A stretch of DNA of 12,215 bases from Clostridia bacterium (GCA_022360735.1 JAKSCF010000128.1:1-12215), one strand, 5' to 3'; shown: positions 1 through 7,274, counted from the first letter of the stretch. Notes: generated by a model not told the origin, from the letters alone. Numbers and translations are program-made.

Positions 1-476
1 TCGTTATTAAAAAATTCTCTGATAATTTTAGTGATTTGATGTCTAAACGACAAGTTTTTTTGCATGGAAGGTTTTCTTAAATCCAAATAACGATACTTTA
101 ACCTTAAGCTTTCTGAAACATCGTCATCATCCTTAATATATATAGGCGGCGTATCTGCCTCAGAGTATATGGTTAATTTTTCTACAAAAACTTCTATATC
201 CCCTGTAGCCAGCTCCTTATTTTTAGATTCTCTTTCTTTTACAACACCTTCTATACCAATAACATATTCACTTCTGATTTTATCTGCTATATAGAATGCT
301 TCAGCTGAGACATCTTTATCAAAAACAACTTGAACAATGCCTGTTTTATCTCTTAAGTCTACAAATATGAGTCCCCCCAGATTTCTTCTTTTCTGAACCC
401 ACCCGTTAAGCACAACCGTATTTTCTATATGTTCACTTCTTAACTCACCGCACTTATGCGTTCGCTTATACACCAT
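1..476 (-). CDS. aspS: Aspartyl-tRNA synthetase, N-terminal 158 residues (gene cut by the window edge)
   Basis: AspRS charges tRNA-Asp with aspartate in the cytoplasm. The 158 visible residues are the N-terminal OB-fold anticodon-binding domain and the start of the catalytic domain. The family opening appears as RTHKCGEL (residues 5-12), followed by GWVQKRRNLGG (25-35), FVDLRD (38-43) and the linker-to-catalytic motif RYLDLR (129-134). The class II catalytic motifs lie off the window. The ATG at 476 is preceded by a GGAAAGGAAG-type ribosome binding site about 8 nt upstream, and the protein aligns with the family from its first residues. It lies 124 nt downstream of hisS on the same strand, in the hisS-aspS order common in Firmicutes, so it probably shares the T-box-controlled transcript. 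No frameshift is visible. Identity is confident; the 3' end cannot be judged. Confidence 0.96.
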   Translation of the reverse strand, partial: MVYKRTHKCGELRSEHIENTVVLNGWVQKRRNLGGLIFVDLRDKTGIVQVVFDKDVSAEAFYIADKIRSEYVIGIEGVVKERESKNKELATGDIEVFVEKLTIYSEADTPPIYIKDDDDVSESLRLKYRYLDLRKPSMQKNLSFRHQITKIIREFFNN

Positions 477-495
477 TGTGGTTTCTTCCTTTCCT

Positions 496-522
496 ATTCA
501 ACTATTTTTTTCATTCAACTAT
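496..522 (-). repeat. Short tandem direct repeat between hisS and aspS
   Basis: The 10-base word ATTCAACTAT (plus strand) occurs at 496-505 and again at 513-522, a period of 17 bases, just upstream of the aspS ribosome binding site. The rest of the 124-nt gap contains a 7-bp hairpin (565-571 with 575-581, loop TCT) that can be extended by pairing 559-564 with 591-596 across a 9-nt bulge. No T-run follows, so it is not an intrinsic terminator. No function is assigned. Confidence 0.4.
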
Positions 523-600
523 TAGTGTTTGCTGGACGAATATCTATTAGAGTGAAGTCTTCATCAAACCCTCTGGATTTGCAATTGATTATGAAGTCAT

Positions 601-1860
601 TTATATTTTGTTTTTAATAGTTTCTACAATTTGATCGATTTCAACCTTTTCTTGCTCTGAACGTCTCATATCCTTTAAAACAACACAATTCTCTTTCAAC
701 TCATCTTCTCCAATAACAATTGTAAAAGGAGCACCCAGTTTATCTGAATATTTAAATTGATTTTTTAAGTTTCGATCTAATAAATCCATCTGTCCTTTTA
801 ATCCACTCAGTCTCAGCTCTCTTAAAAGACCTACGGCTGCTTTTTTAGCTGCTTCCCCCAGATATGCAATAAACACATCTGTGCTATTATCTTTTTGGAT
901 TTCAATACCGCTCTTTTCCAGTGTTAGAAGCAGTCTTTCTATTCCCAAACCAAATCCGACCCCCGGCGTATCAGGACCCCCTAATTCTTCAATAAGATTA
1001 TCATACCTTCCGCCGCCGCAGACCGTTCCTTGAGCACCAATTTCGTTGGATATAATTTCAAAAGCAGTTTTGGTATAGTAATCTAGTCCTCTTACAATGT
1101 TAACGTCTACTATGTATTGAATGTTCATTGCCTCCAAGTACGCCTTTAGTGCATCAAAGTCTGTGGCACACTCCTCACACAAATATGCCATCATTCTGGG
1201 GGCATCTTCAACAAGGGTTTGGCAGGTTTCCGATTTGCAATCCAAAATTCTCATTGGATTACGATCATATCGATTTTTACATGTATCACATAAATCATCT
1301 AATTTATCTTTAAGAAAAGCTTTTAAAGCATTCCTATACTCAGTCCTGCACTTAGGACATCCGATGCTGTTGATTCTAAGTTCTAAATGATGAATACCCA
1401 GCTCCTTAAAAAAATCTACTGCTACACCAATAACTTCTGCATCTACCAGCGGATTACCGGAACCAAAGCTCTCAATGCCAAATTGGTGAAACTGTCTTAA
1501 TCGACCGGCTTGAGGTCTCTCATATCTAAAGCATGGTGTGATATAGAATAACTTAACAGGCTTAGTATTGGCATAAAGTTTATTTTCTATATACGCACGA
1601 CCTACCGAAGCTGTCTCTTCAGGTTTCAGCGTTACGTTTCTGCCGCCATTATCATCAAATGAATACATTTGCTTTTCAACAATATCCGTCGTTTCTCCTA
1701 CCCCTCTTTTAAAAAGTTCTGTGTGTTCAAAAATTGGTGTGCGGATTTGTTCAAATCCATATCTAGAGCATACTTCCCTAAATTTTTCTTCCACATACGT
1801 CCATTTATATACATCTTGAGGCAAAATATCTTTTGTGCCTCGTGGTGCTTTTGTTAACAT
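601..1860 (-). CDS. hisS: Histidyl-tRNA synthetase
   Basis: HisRS is a cytoplasmic class II enzyme that attaches histidine to tRNA-His. The 419-residue protein has the usual family length. It shows the opening APRGTKDILP (5-14), motif 2 with the arginine in FRYERPQAGRLRQFHQFGIE (111-130), the histidine-specific RGLDYYTKTAFEI (257-269), GGGRYD (282-287), motif 3 PGVGFGLGIERL (299-310), and a C-terminal anticodon-binding domain from about residue 325. An insertion domain (168-231) holds four cysteine pairs, as in many Firmicute HisRS. I chose the ATG at 1860 over the in-frame TTG at 1878 because AGGAGGT at 1867-1873 sits 6-7 nt before the ATG, whereas the TTG has no site. One oddity is E82, where the family motif PEGTA normally has glycine. 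Expression is probably T-box controlled. aspS follows 124 nt downstream. Confidence 0.97.
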   Translation of the reverse strand: MLTKAPRGTKDILPQDVYKWTYVEEKFREVCSRYGFEQIRTPIFEHTELFKRGVGETTDIVEKQMYSFDDNGGRNVTLKPEETASVGRAYIENKLYANTKPVKLFYITPCFRYERPQAGRLRQFHQFGIESFGSGNPLVDAEVIGVAVDFFKELGIHHLELRINSIGCPKCRTEYRNALKAFLKDKLDDLCDTCKNRYDRNPMRILDCKSETCQTLVEDAPRMMAYLCEECATDFDALKAYLEAMNIQYIVDVNIVRGLDYYTKTAFEIISNEIGAQGTVCGGGRYDNLIEELGGPDTPGVGFGLGIERLLLTLEKSGIEIQKDNSTDVFIAYLGEAAKKAAVGLLRELRLSGLKGQMDLLDRNLKNQFKYSDKLGAPFTIVIGEDELKENCVVLKDMRRSEQEKVEIDQIVETIKNKI

Positions 1861-1903
1861 GGTTTTACCTCCTATCAAAAATACAAAAACTTCCGGTCCC
1901 TGG

Positions 1904-1931
1904 TTAGGTGGTATCTAGTATAGGAATACAG
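1904..1931 (+). repeat. Terminal inverted repeat of the foldback element, left copy
   Basis: These 28 bases are the reverse complement of 2159-2186 except for two mismatches (at 1912-1913 region and at 1924). The copy starts TTAGGTGG, contains the core ATCTAGTATAG and ends AATACAG. On the transcribed strand it forms the 3' side of the outer stem, next to the 3' arm of the terminator. Confidence 0.85.
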
Positions 1932-2038
1932 GTTTTAAAAAGCTGATTTTCCCATATACTGCGTTAGAATACATTATAATATCAGAAGTATTACAAAGGA
2001 TTCTGGCTTGCCTTTGAAAAAATCATCTTTCTTAAAAC
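1932..2038. repeat. Inner arm B of the foldback element (imperfect inverted repeat)
   Basis: Bases 1932-1951 (GTTTTAAAAAGCTGATTTTC) pair with 2016-2038, with small bulges and one mismatch. The 64-base interior contains a weaker nested pairing of GAATAC with GTATTAC. The arm starts immediately inside the left terminal repeat, and 9 unpaired bases (2039-2047) separate it from arm A. Confidence 0.65.
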
Positions 2039-2047
2039 TGCCCTGCA

Positions 2048-2158
2048 CCTAAATCGTGTAATTTTTTCTGTGAGGCTAGGCATCGTGAGGAGTAGGTACC
2101 TGTAAGGTACCTGCGACGAATGTAACAACGCCTCACTGGAAAAAGTACATGATTTAGG
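2048..2158. repeat. Inner arm A of the foldback element (long hairpin)
   Basis: Bases 2048-2076 and 2130-2158 form a 29-bp inverted repeat with 25 matches, from CCTAAATC at the base to GTGAGGC near the top. The apex continues with CATCGT paired to ACGAATG (one bulge) and an 8-of-9-bp hairpin at 2092-2114 built from two GGTACC words around TGTAA. The whole 111-nt segment can therefore fold as one long hairpin. It abuts the right terminal repeat. Confidence 0.72.
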
Positions 2159-2186
2159 CTGTATTACTATACTAGATGCCACCTAA
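2159..2186 (-). repeat. Terminal inverted repeat of the foldback element, right copy
   Basis: Mirror copy of 1904-1931 with 26 of 28 matching bases. On the transcribed strand it reads inward from TTAGGTGG and lies directly after the 5' arm of the T-box terminator, separated from it by the CCA flank. Confidence 0.85.
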
Positions 2187-2198
2187 TGGACGAGAAGT

Positions 2199-2460
2199 GT
2201 CTTCCCGCGGTGCCACCCTAATTGGATTAACCCACTTTTTATGATAACGTCATATTCAACGAGCATTCTTACTTTATACTTATCTGCCTTAAATGTCAAT
2301 CAGTATGATTTCAGAACACCAGCTCAAGAGTGTCTTCAATAAGATCAGTTATATCGGATTTCACCATTTCCTGGTTCTCTTAGAAAACTGAGCTCATTTA
2401 CTATCTCAATCTACGCTTTATAATATTTTCTTTTAACTATAGCCGGTATACTGTACACCA
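2199..2460 (-). promoter_or_regulatory. T-box riboswitch leader of hisS-aspS
   Basis: T-box leaders sense uncharged tRNA and switch from termination to readthrough of synthetase genes. The hallmark AGGGTGGCACCGCG lies at 2206-2219 on the minus strand; its UGGC would pair with the tRNA acceptor end. The distal part of stem I shows the usual GGTG..A..CC pattern around 2351-2370. Stem I can be drawn with a lower helix of AGCTC (2390-2394) with GAGCT (2321-2325) and an upper TAAGA (2378-2382) with TCTTA (2340-2344). The specifier region between them reads GAAGACACT (2329-2337). GAC (2332-2334) lies unpaired between GAA/TTC and ACT/AGT, which favours an aspartate specifier over the overlapping CAC (His). 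The leader fills the gap between hemZ and the hisS terminator. The T-box call is very sure; the specifier reading is inference. Confidence 0.95.
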
Positions 2461-2467
2461 CCTATCT

Positions 2468-2497
2468 ATTATAATGTATTATTGTTTTTGTTGTCAA
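2468..2497 (-). promoter_or_regulatory. Vegetative (sigma-A) promoter for the hisS-aspS leader
   Basis: On the minus strand TTGACA (2492-2497) and TATAAT (2468-2473) are separated by 18 nt, both hexamers being exact consensus. The -10 box overlaps the TAA stop of hemZ (2469-2471). Transcription would start near 2460, immediately ahead of the T-box stem I, which is where a T-box transcript should begin. Confidence 0.82.
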
Positions 2498-3971
2498 TAT
2501 TTGCAAATATCAAACCTTTCTTTCTATGGATCATTTCATCTATTCTACCCATATATATCTCATAGTTAGAGACATTGGGAACACGTTCAAGCCTATTTTC
2601 TTTCTCGAAATACACCTTTGATACTGCCCCTGCCCCCAGGGCTATAATGGTTTGCTTTTCTTCCATGATTCTTATATTGTATATACATTCATGCCCTTCT
2701 TTGCAGTATCCTATATTTTCAAAGTTTCCGGAAATGTATTTTTGTCTATACAAGTAATAAGGGTGGTATTCATAGTATGCCATTAAACGTGAGGCTTCTT
2801 TCAGCATATCTTTAACACAGGTTTCCGACATATACCTATATTCTTCCCTTATTTGTTTAAGTCTAGACGCTTTTTTTAAGGCCAAAGTATGCACCGTAAT
2901 ATTTTGTGGTCCTAAATCAATCAAAGTTTCCAAAGACTGTCTGAAATCTTCTAAATCCTCATGGGGAAGGCCTGTAATTAGGTCCGCATTTATACTTTTA
3001 AATCCAAAATCCCTTGCCATTATAAAAGCTTCTTTTATTTGCTCCGGTGTATGCTTTCTTCCAATGGTTCTAAGGGTTTCTGCTTTCATAGTTTGAGGAT
3101 TAATGCTGATTCGATCAACACCATAAGCCTTTAATGCATCTAATTTTTGATGAGTTATGGTGTCCGGCCGTCCACATTCTACCGTAAATTCTTTCAAAAA
3201 TTTTAAATCAAAATACTCATGAATCCATTCTAACAGCTCTTTTAATTGCTCTTGAGACAATACAGTAGGTGTTCCTCCTCCTATATATATGGTCTCAATT
3301 TTATTCTGTCCATTTTTTAGTTCTTGCCCAACATATTGAATTTCTTTTTTTAATGCAACAAGGTATTGATTTACCTCATATTCATCTGCCGGATACGATG
3401 TAAAAGAACAATATATACATTTAGACGGGCAAAAAGGAATACCAATATAAAGACTGACGCCATTTGGAACACTGTTATTAAGTATGGGTCTTTCATTTTG
3501 ACATACCTTCATTAACAGGCTTATTTTCTCTTCCTGTATCTTATAATGTTCTCTTAAATGTTCTATAATTTCTTCTTCATTGATGTTTTGATCCATCATT
3601 TCATTCACAATCTTAGAGGGACGTATTCCGGTTAAAATCCCCCAAGGGGGTGAATATGCATATACCTTTTCAAAAATGATATAAATGGACTTTTTAACAC
3701 CATCCTTTATTTCTTTTTTTGTAATTGGCTTATTATAATTGATAACTTCTTTTTCGTTTACTTGATGCATCGTTTCACCATTTTTGAAAAATGCAGTTCT
3801 GATTTGTAAGTCTTCATGATCATTTGTAACATATATCGTTAATAAAAAGCTTTGGTTCCCTTCCAAAGCTTCTTTACCAATAAATCGAAACGATGACGGT
3901 GTTATAAAAAGTTGAATCAAAGTTTCTACTTCGTATTTAAACTTATCATCATTTAAGTAAACATCAACCAT
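2469..3971 (-). CDS. hemZ: HemZ, oxygen-independent coproporphyrinogen III dehydrogenase-like radical SAM protein
   Basis: HemZ belongs to the HemN-like radical SAM proteins and is thought to act in anaerobic heme biosynthesis, oxidising coproporphyrinogen III. The 500-residue protein has a long N-terminal region (about 1-165) typical of HemZ rather than HemN or HemW. It then carries the cluster motif FCPSKCIYCSF with C181, C185 and C188, GGGTPT (231-236) and VECGRPDT (about 264-271). The ATG at 3971 is preferred over a TTG at 3989 because AGAAGGA lies 7-8 nt before the ATG. It is the last gene of the relA-dtd-hydrolase block, 32 nt after the hydrolase gene. Its stop overlaps the promoter of the next unit. 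The organism may not make heme, in which case the role is open; HemN-like proteins include members with other functions. The HemZ family assignment is secure. Confidence 0.92.
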   Translation of the reverse strand: MVDVYLNDDKFKYEVETLIQLFITPSSFRFIGKEALEGNQSFLLTIYVTNDHEDLQIRTAFFKNGETMHQVNEKEVINYNKPITKKEIKDGVKKSIYIIFEKVYAYSPPWGILTGIRPSKIVNEMMDQNINEEEIIEHLREHYKIQEEKISLLMKVCQNERPILNNSVPNGVSLYIGIPFCPSKCIYCSFTSYPADEYEVNQYLVALKKEIQYVGQELKNGQNKIETIYIGGGTPTVLSQEQLKELLEWIHEYFDLKFLKEFTVECGRPDTITHQKLDALKAYGVDRISINPQTMKAETLRTIGRKHTPEQIKEAFIMARDFGFKSINADLITGLPHEDLEDFRQSLETLIDLGPQNITVHTLALKKASRLKQIREEYRYMSETCVKDMLKEASRLMAYYEYHPYYLYRQKYISGNFENIGYCKEGHECIYNIRIMEEKQTIIALGAGAVSKVYFEKENRLERVPNVSNYEIYMGRIDEMIHRKKGLIFANIDNKNNNTL

Positions 3972-4003
3972 TATAATTCCTTCTCTCAAATGATCTAGGT
4001 CAC

Positions 4004-4627
4004 TTATGGCCTTACAAAGGGATTGCGCTTTTTCTCATGCCCGATACTGGTTTCCAAACCATGTCCCGGTAAAACGATGGTATCGTCAGGGAGTAAATAA
4101 AGCTTATTTTTAACGGCATTGATTAAATCATCTGTTGAACTGTATCTAAAATCTGTTCTTCCTATTGACTCAGCAAATAATGTATCCCCGCTTATTAAAT
4201 AAGACCCAACATAAATGCACATCCCTCCCGGCGTATGACCCGGTGTATGCAATATTTTTATAGGAATGCCTCCGATCTCTAATTCTTCTCCGTCTTTAAG
4301 TAATCTATCAGCATCTATCTCTATCTTGTAGCCTACAATCCCCAAAGATTCATTTTTATTAGCATCCTTTAGAATAGGGGCTTCTTTTTCGTGTATGTAT
4401 ACAGGTGCATTAAATTCACTCATAAATCTTTCCAAACCTCCGATATGATCTCCGTGAGCATGGGTCAATACAATACACTCTAATTCAATATTGTTTTCTT
4501 TTATAAAATCCATTATAGCTTCACTATACGTACCAGGATCAACTAAAAAACCCTTTTTTGTTTGATCATGCCACACTAAATAGCAATTTTCTTGGTACAT
4601 GCCTAACACAAACCTTTTAATTTTCAT
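4004..4627 (-). CDS. Metallo-beta-lactamase-fold hydrolase, glyoxalase II-like
   Basis: A 207-residue cytoplasmic protein of the glyoxalase II-like branch of the metallo-beta-lactamase fold, probably a thioester or related hydrolase with two metal ions. The motif THAHGDHIGG supplies H56, H58, D60 and H61. The other expected ligands are H131 (in HTPGHTPGG), D148 (in SGDTLF) and H189 (in PGHG). The short C-terminus ending in NPF fits YcbL-type small members rather than full glyoxalase II, which has an extra substrate-binding domain. The true substrate cannot be told from sequence. AGGAGG lies 9 nt before the ATG. The gene sits 13 nt after dtd and 32 nt before hemZ, an arrangement typical of Clostridia. 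No export signal is seen. Confidence 0.93.
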   Translation of the reverse strand: MKIKRFVLGMYQENCYLVWHDQTKKGFLVDPGTYSEAIMDFIKENNIELECIVLTHAHGDHIGGLERFMSEFNAPVYIHEKEAPILKDANKNESLGIVGYKIEIDADRLLKDGEELEIGGIPIKILHTPGHTPGGMCIYVGSYLISGDTLFAESIGRTDFRYSSTDDLINAVKNKLYLLPDDTIVLPGHGLETSIGHEKKRNPFVRP

Positions 4628-4640
4628 CCTATACAGCCTC

Positions 4641-5090
4641 CTAAAAAACTTTTTTACTATCTATTAACAATGTTACAGGTCCATGGTTACATAAATTGAC
4701 CTTCATCTCTGCTTGAAAAACCCCTGTTTCTGTTCTCACATTCATAAGCTCACATTTTTGTACAAATGCTTCATACAACTCATTGGCTTTTTCAGGCCTT
4801 GCAGCTTGAACAAAACTTGGTCTTCTACCCTTTCTACAGTCTCCAAATAATGTAAACTGAGAAATAACCAATAATTCTCCTTTTACGTCCAGTAACGATT
4901 GATTCATCTTACCATCTTCATCTTCAAATATTCTCAAATTGACGACTTTTTCAGATAGATAATTGACATCCTGCTGTGTATCTTCTTCCTCTACACCTAA
5001 TAAAACCAGTAATCCGGCTTGGATCTTTCCTTCTACTTTCCCATCAACAGTAACATTAGATTCTGTCACTCTTTGCACAACTGCTCTCAT
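4641..5090 (-). CDS. dtd: D-aminoacyl-tRNA deacylase
   Basis: DTD removes D-amino acids (and glycine from tRNA-Ala) wrongly attached to tRNA, acting in the cytoplasm as a homodimer. The 149-residue length is typical. The start MRAVVQRV, the SQFTL motif (77-81), [11 protein letters not shown] (83-93) and the NHGPVT motif with the Gly-Pro pair (137-138) that forms the cross-subunit chiral filter are all present. Many homologues have Asp where this one has His136; I do not expect this to matter. The ribosome binding site TAGGAGG includes the TAG stop codon of relA, leaving only 9 nt between the two genes, so translation of the two is probably coupled. Pairing with relA is widespread in Firmicutes. 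Confidence 0.97.
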   Translation of the reverse strand: MRAVVQRVTESNVTVDGKVEGKIQAGLLVLLGVEEEDTQQDVNYLSEKVVNLRIFEDEDGKMNQSLLDVKGELLVISQFTLFGDCRKGRRPSFVQAARPEKANELYEAFVQKCELMNVRTETGVFQAEMKVNLCNHGPVTLLIDSKKVF

Positions 5091-5099
5091 TTAATCCTC

Positions 5100-7274
5100 C
5101 TAAGAAATAACTCGATATACATCTACTACACCTTCAATATTCTTAATTTTATTAAAAACTTTATTCAATTGATTAATATTGGATATTTCTATGGTTAAGC
5201 TTACTGCAGCAATGGCATCTCTGCCGCTTTTTGCATTAAAACCTGTTACCGTTAAATTCAAATCATCAAATACCTTTGTGATTTCTACCAGCATACCTTT
5301 TCTATCTTCTGCCATAATATTTATTTCAGTCTCAAAAGAAATATCATCTTTATCTTTTGTATCCCACTCTACTTCTATTAAACGATTTTCAATGGTCTCA
5401 TATTGACTCATAATATTGATGCAATCTTTTCGATGAACCGACACCCCTCTACCTTTAGTAATAAATCCTATAATTTCATCACCGTGTACAGGATTGCAAC
5501 ATTTGGAAAATCGAATCAATAGGTTATCAACACCTTTGACTTTAACGCCACTGGCTTCTTTTTTCTTTTTCTTATGTTTTTGTACATTTTCTACCAAAGG
5601 CTTTTCTTTTTTCTCCAGTTCCTGCTGCTTCTCTTGTCTGTAATATTGCTGCAGCTTAGGTACTATTTTATTGATGGGAACACTTCCGTTGCCTATGGCA
5701 GCATAAAGGTGCTCTGCCGAGCTGAAATTCATTTGCTTTCCTGCTTTATTAAGCCACTGTAATTTTACAATCTGCTGAGGGTCATAGCCTTTCCTGCGGA
5801 CGTACTTTTCAAGCATTTCTTTGCCCTTGTCAATATTTTCAGACTTACCCTCTTTTTTAAGCCATTGTTTAATCTTATTCTTTGCTTGAGTACTTTTTAC
5901 TATTTTAAGCCAATCAATGGATGGTCCTTTACTGTTGCTTGATGTTATAATTTCAACTATATTTCCATTATTCAATTTATAATCAATGGGCACCATCTTG
6001 CCGTCAATTCTAGCGCCTGTGCATCTATTTCCGACTTCAGAGTGAATCTTATAGGCAAAGTCAACCGGCGTTGACCCCGATGGCAGCTCAATGACTTCCC
6101 CTTTTGGAGTAAAAACATACACTTGATTTGAGAACAAATCTACCTTTAGGGATTCCATGAATTCTTTAGGATCTTTTAATTCCCTTTGCCATTCCATCAT
6201 TTGTCTAAGCCAAGCCAGCTTATAGTCAAAATCATCCGAAGATTGTTTGCCTTCTTTATATTTCCAATGGGCTGCTATACCATATTCTGATATTTTGTGC
6301 ATTTCCATCGTTCTAATTTGAATTTCAAATGGTTCGCCGTCATTTCCAATGACCGTTGTATGTAAAGATTGATACATGTTTGTTTTAGGCATGGCAATAT
6401 AATCTTTAAATCTACCGGGAATGGGCTTCCACATGGTATGAACAACTCCCAAAACACCATAGCAGTCTTTAATGGAATCCACGATAACACGTACCGCAGT
6501 TAGGTCAAATATTTCTTCAAATTGCTTGTTTTGATACTTCATTTTTTTGTAAATACTGTAGAAATGCTTTGAGCGGCCAGATATCTCATATCTTATATTA
6601 TGGCCTTCTATTTCGTTTTTTAATGCGTGTATTACTTCATTAATCAGAGCTTCTCTTTCAGCTCTTTTTTTCTTAACCTTTTCATGAAGATCATAATATG
6701 CTTTAGGGTCCAAATATCTAAACGAAATATCTTCAAGCTCCCATTTAATTCTAGAAATACCTAAGCGATGTGCTAAGGGCGCATATATTTCTAAAGTTTC
6801 TATGGACTTTTCTTTAATTTTTCCTTCATCCATATAACTTATGGTTCTCATATTGTGAAGGCGGTCTGCAAGCTTTATGATGAGCACCCGTATATCTTTA
6901 GACATTGCCAAGAACATTTTTCTTAGATTTTCAGCTTGACGCTCCTCTTTGCTTTCAAAAACCAGAGTACCCAACTTGGTTACACCTTCAACAAGCATGA
7001 CAATTTCTTCACCAAAGTCTCTTTTCAGCTCGCCATAAGAATACTGTGTATCTTCTAAGACATCATGAAGTAAGCCGGCAACAATTGTGGCATCATCCAT
7101 TTCCAATCCAATCAAAATTTTAGCGACTTGATGTGGATGAATAAAAAAATCTTCACCGGATTTTCTAAACTGCCCTGCATGGGCTTCTACTGAAATTTTG
7201 TACGCTTTTTCAATAAGCTCCAAATCAGTATTTGGATTGTACTTTATTATTTTTTCCATAAATTCTTCTAGCAT
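5100..7274 (-). CDS. relA: Bifunctional (p)ppGpp synthetase/hydrolase, long RelA/SpoT homologue
   Basis: This enzyme makes and degrades the alarmone (p)ppGpp in the stringent response and binds the ribosome. Domains in order are: an HD hydrolase (about 20-190) with H46, HD70-71, D137 and N141 all present; a synthetase (about 225-345) with GRSKHFYSIYKK (233-244), D257, the RFKD motif (288-291), YQSLHTT and EIQIRT; a TGS domain (385-445); a helical region with a lysine-rich stretch at 566-572; a Cys/zinc-finger region (C592, C593, C618); and an ACT domain (about 648-724). Intact HD residues plus RFKD, rather than the acidic version of monofunctional RelA, indicate a bifunctional Rel. Length (724) is normal. 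The ATG at 7274 has AGGGG about 10 nt upstream. A terminator separates it from apt, so it probably has its own promoter, but I could not identify a convincing one. Confidence 0.96.
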   Translation of the reverse strand: MLEEFMEKIIKYNPNTDLELIEKAYKISVEAHAGQFRKSGEDFFIHPHQVAKILIGLEMDDATIVAGLLHDVLEDTQYSYGELKRDFGEEIVMLVEGVTKLGTLVFESKEERQAENLRKMFLAMSKDIRVLIIKLADRLHNMRTISYMDEGKIKEKSIETLEIYAPLAHRLGISRIKWELEDISFRYLDPKAYYDLHEKVKKKRAEREALINEVIHALKNEIEGHNIRYEISGRSKHFYSIYKKMKYQNKQFEEIFDLTAVRVIVDSIKDCYGVLGVVHTMWKPIPGRFKDYIAMPKTNMYQSLHTTVIGNDGEPFEIQIRTMEMHKISEYGIAAHWKYKEGKQSSDDFDYKLAWLRQMMEWQRELKDPKEFMESLKVDLFSNQVYVFTPKGEVIELPSGSTPVDFAYKIHSEVGNRCTGARIDGKMVPIDYKLNNGNIVEIITSSNSKGPSIDWLKIVKSTQAKNKIKQWLKKEGKSENIDKGKEMLEKYVRRKGYDPQQIVKLQWLNKAGKQMNFSSAEHLYAAIGNGSVPINKIVPKLQQYYRQEKQQELEKKEKPLVENVQKHKKKKKEASGVKVKGVDNLLIRFSKCCNPVHGDEIIGFITKGRGVSVHRKDCINIMSQYETIENRLIEVEWDTKDKDDISFETEINIMAEDRKGMLVEITKVFDDLNLTVTGFNAKSGRDAIAAVSLTIEISNINQLNKVFNKIKNIEGVVDVYRVIS

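Larger units (their letters stand above)
1904..2186. mobile_element. 283-bp MITE-like foldback element inserted in the hisS leader
   Basis: The ends are 28-bp inverted repeats (1904-1931 and 2159-2186) that match at 26 of 28 positions; each begins TTAGGTGG when read inwards. TGG (plus strand) flanks both ends at 1901-1903 and 2187-2189, consistent with a 3-bp target duplication, though three bases could match by chance. Inside are two more long inverted repeats that give a Y-shaped or cloverleaf-like fold. I see no transposase and no credible coding sequence, so this would be a non-autonomous element. The strongest argument for insertion is that excision rebuilds a compact T-box terminator. 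I cannot place it in an IS family, and no second copy occurs in this window. The alternative is an ancestral structured part of the leader, which I consider less likely. Confidence 0.72.
1884..2198 (-). terminator. T-box intrinsic terminator split by an inserted foldback element
   Basis: The 5' arm of the terminator is at 2188-2198 and the 3' arm at 1889-1899, followed by a T-run (GTTTTTGTATTTTT) on the minus strand. Transcribed, the arms read ACTTCTCGTCC and GGACCGGAAGT and pair with one U-G wobble and one C-C mismatch. Between them lies the 283-bp element. Deleting it together with one copy of the flanking CCA leaves ACTTCTCGTC-CAGG-GACCGGAAGT-TTTTT, a normal Rho-independent terminator with a 4-nt loop. 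In a T-box this hairpin is the alternative to the antiterminator. Whether it still terminates with the element in its loop is inference. Confidence 0.78.

Noticed and set aside
554..598. Hairpin between hisS and aspS as a terminator
   Set aside because: The stem has only 7 contiguous pairs, a 9-nt bulge and no T-run on either strand; aspS follows directly in the same direction.
1404..1600. Possible frameshift or truncation of hisS because of unusual residues near motif 2
   Set aside because: All class II motifs are in one frame and the 419-residue length is normal; only point substitutions are seen.
2092..2114. Tandem GGTACC words as a CRISPR-like or regulator-binding repeat
   Set aside because: They form the apex hairpin of arm A within the foldback element, occur only twice and have no spacer pattern.
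1991..2182. 63-codon minus-strand reading frame within the foldback element
   Set aside because: It spans the inverted-repeat arms, has no ribosome binding site, and its composition simply follows the palindromic sequence. No transposase-like motif is seen.
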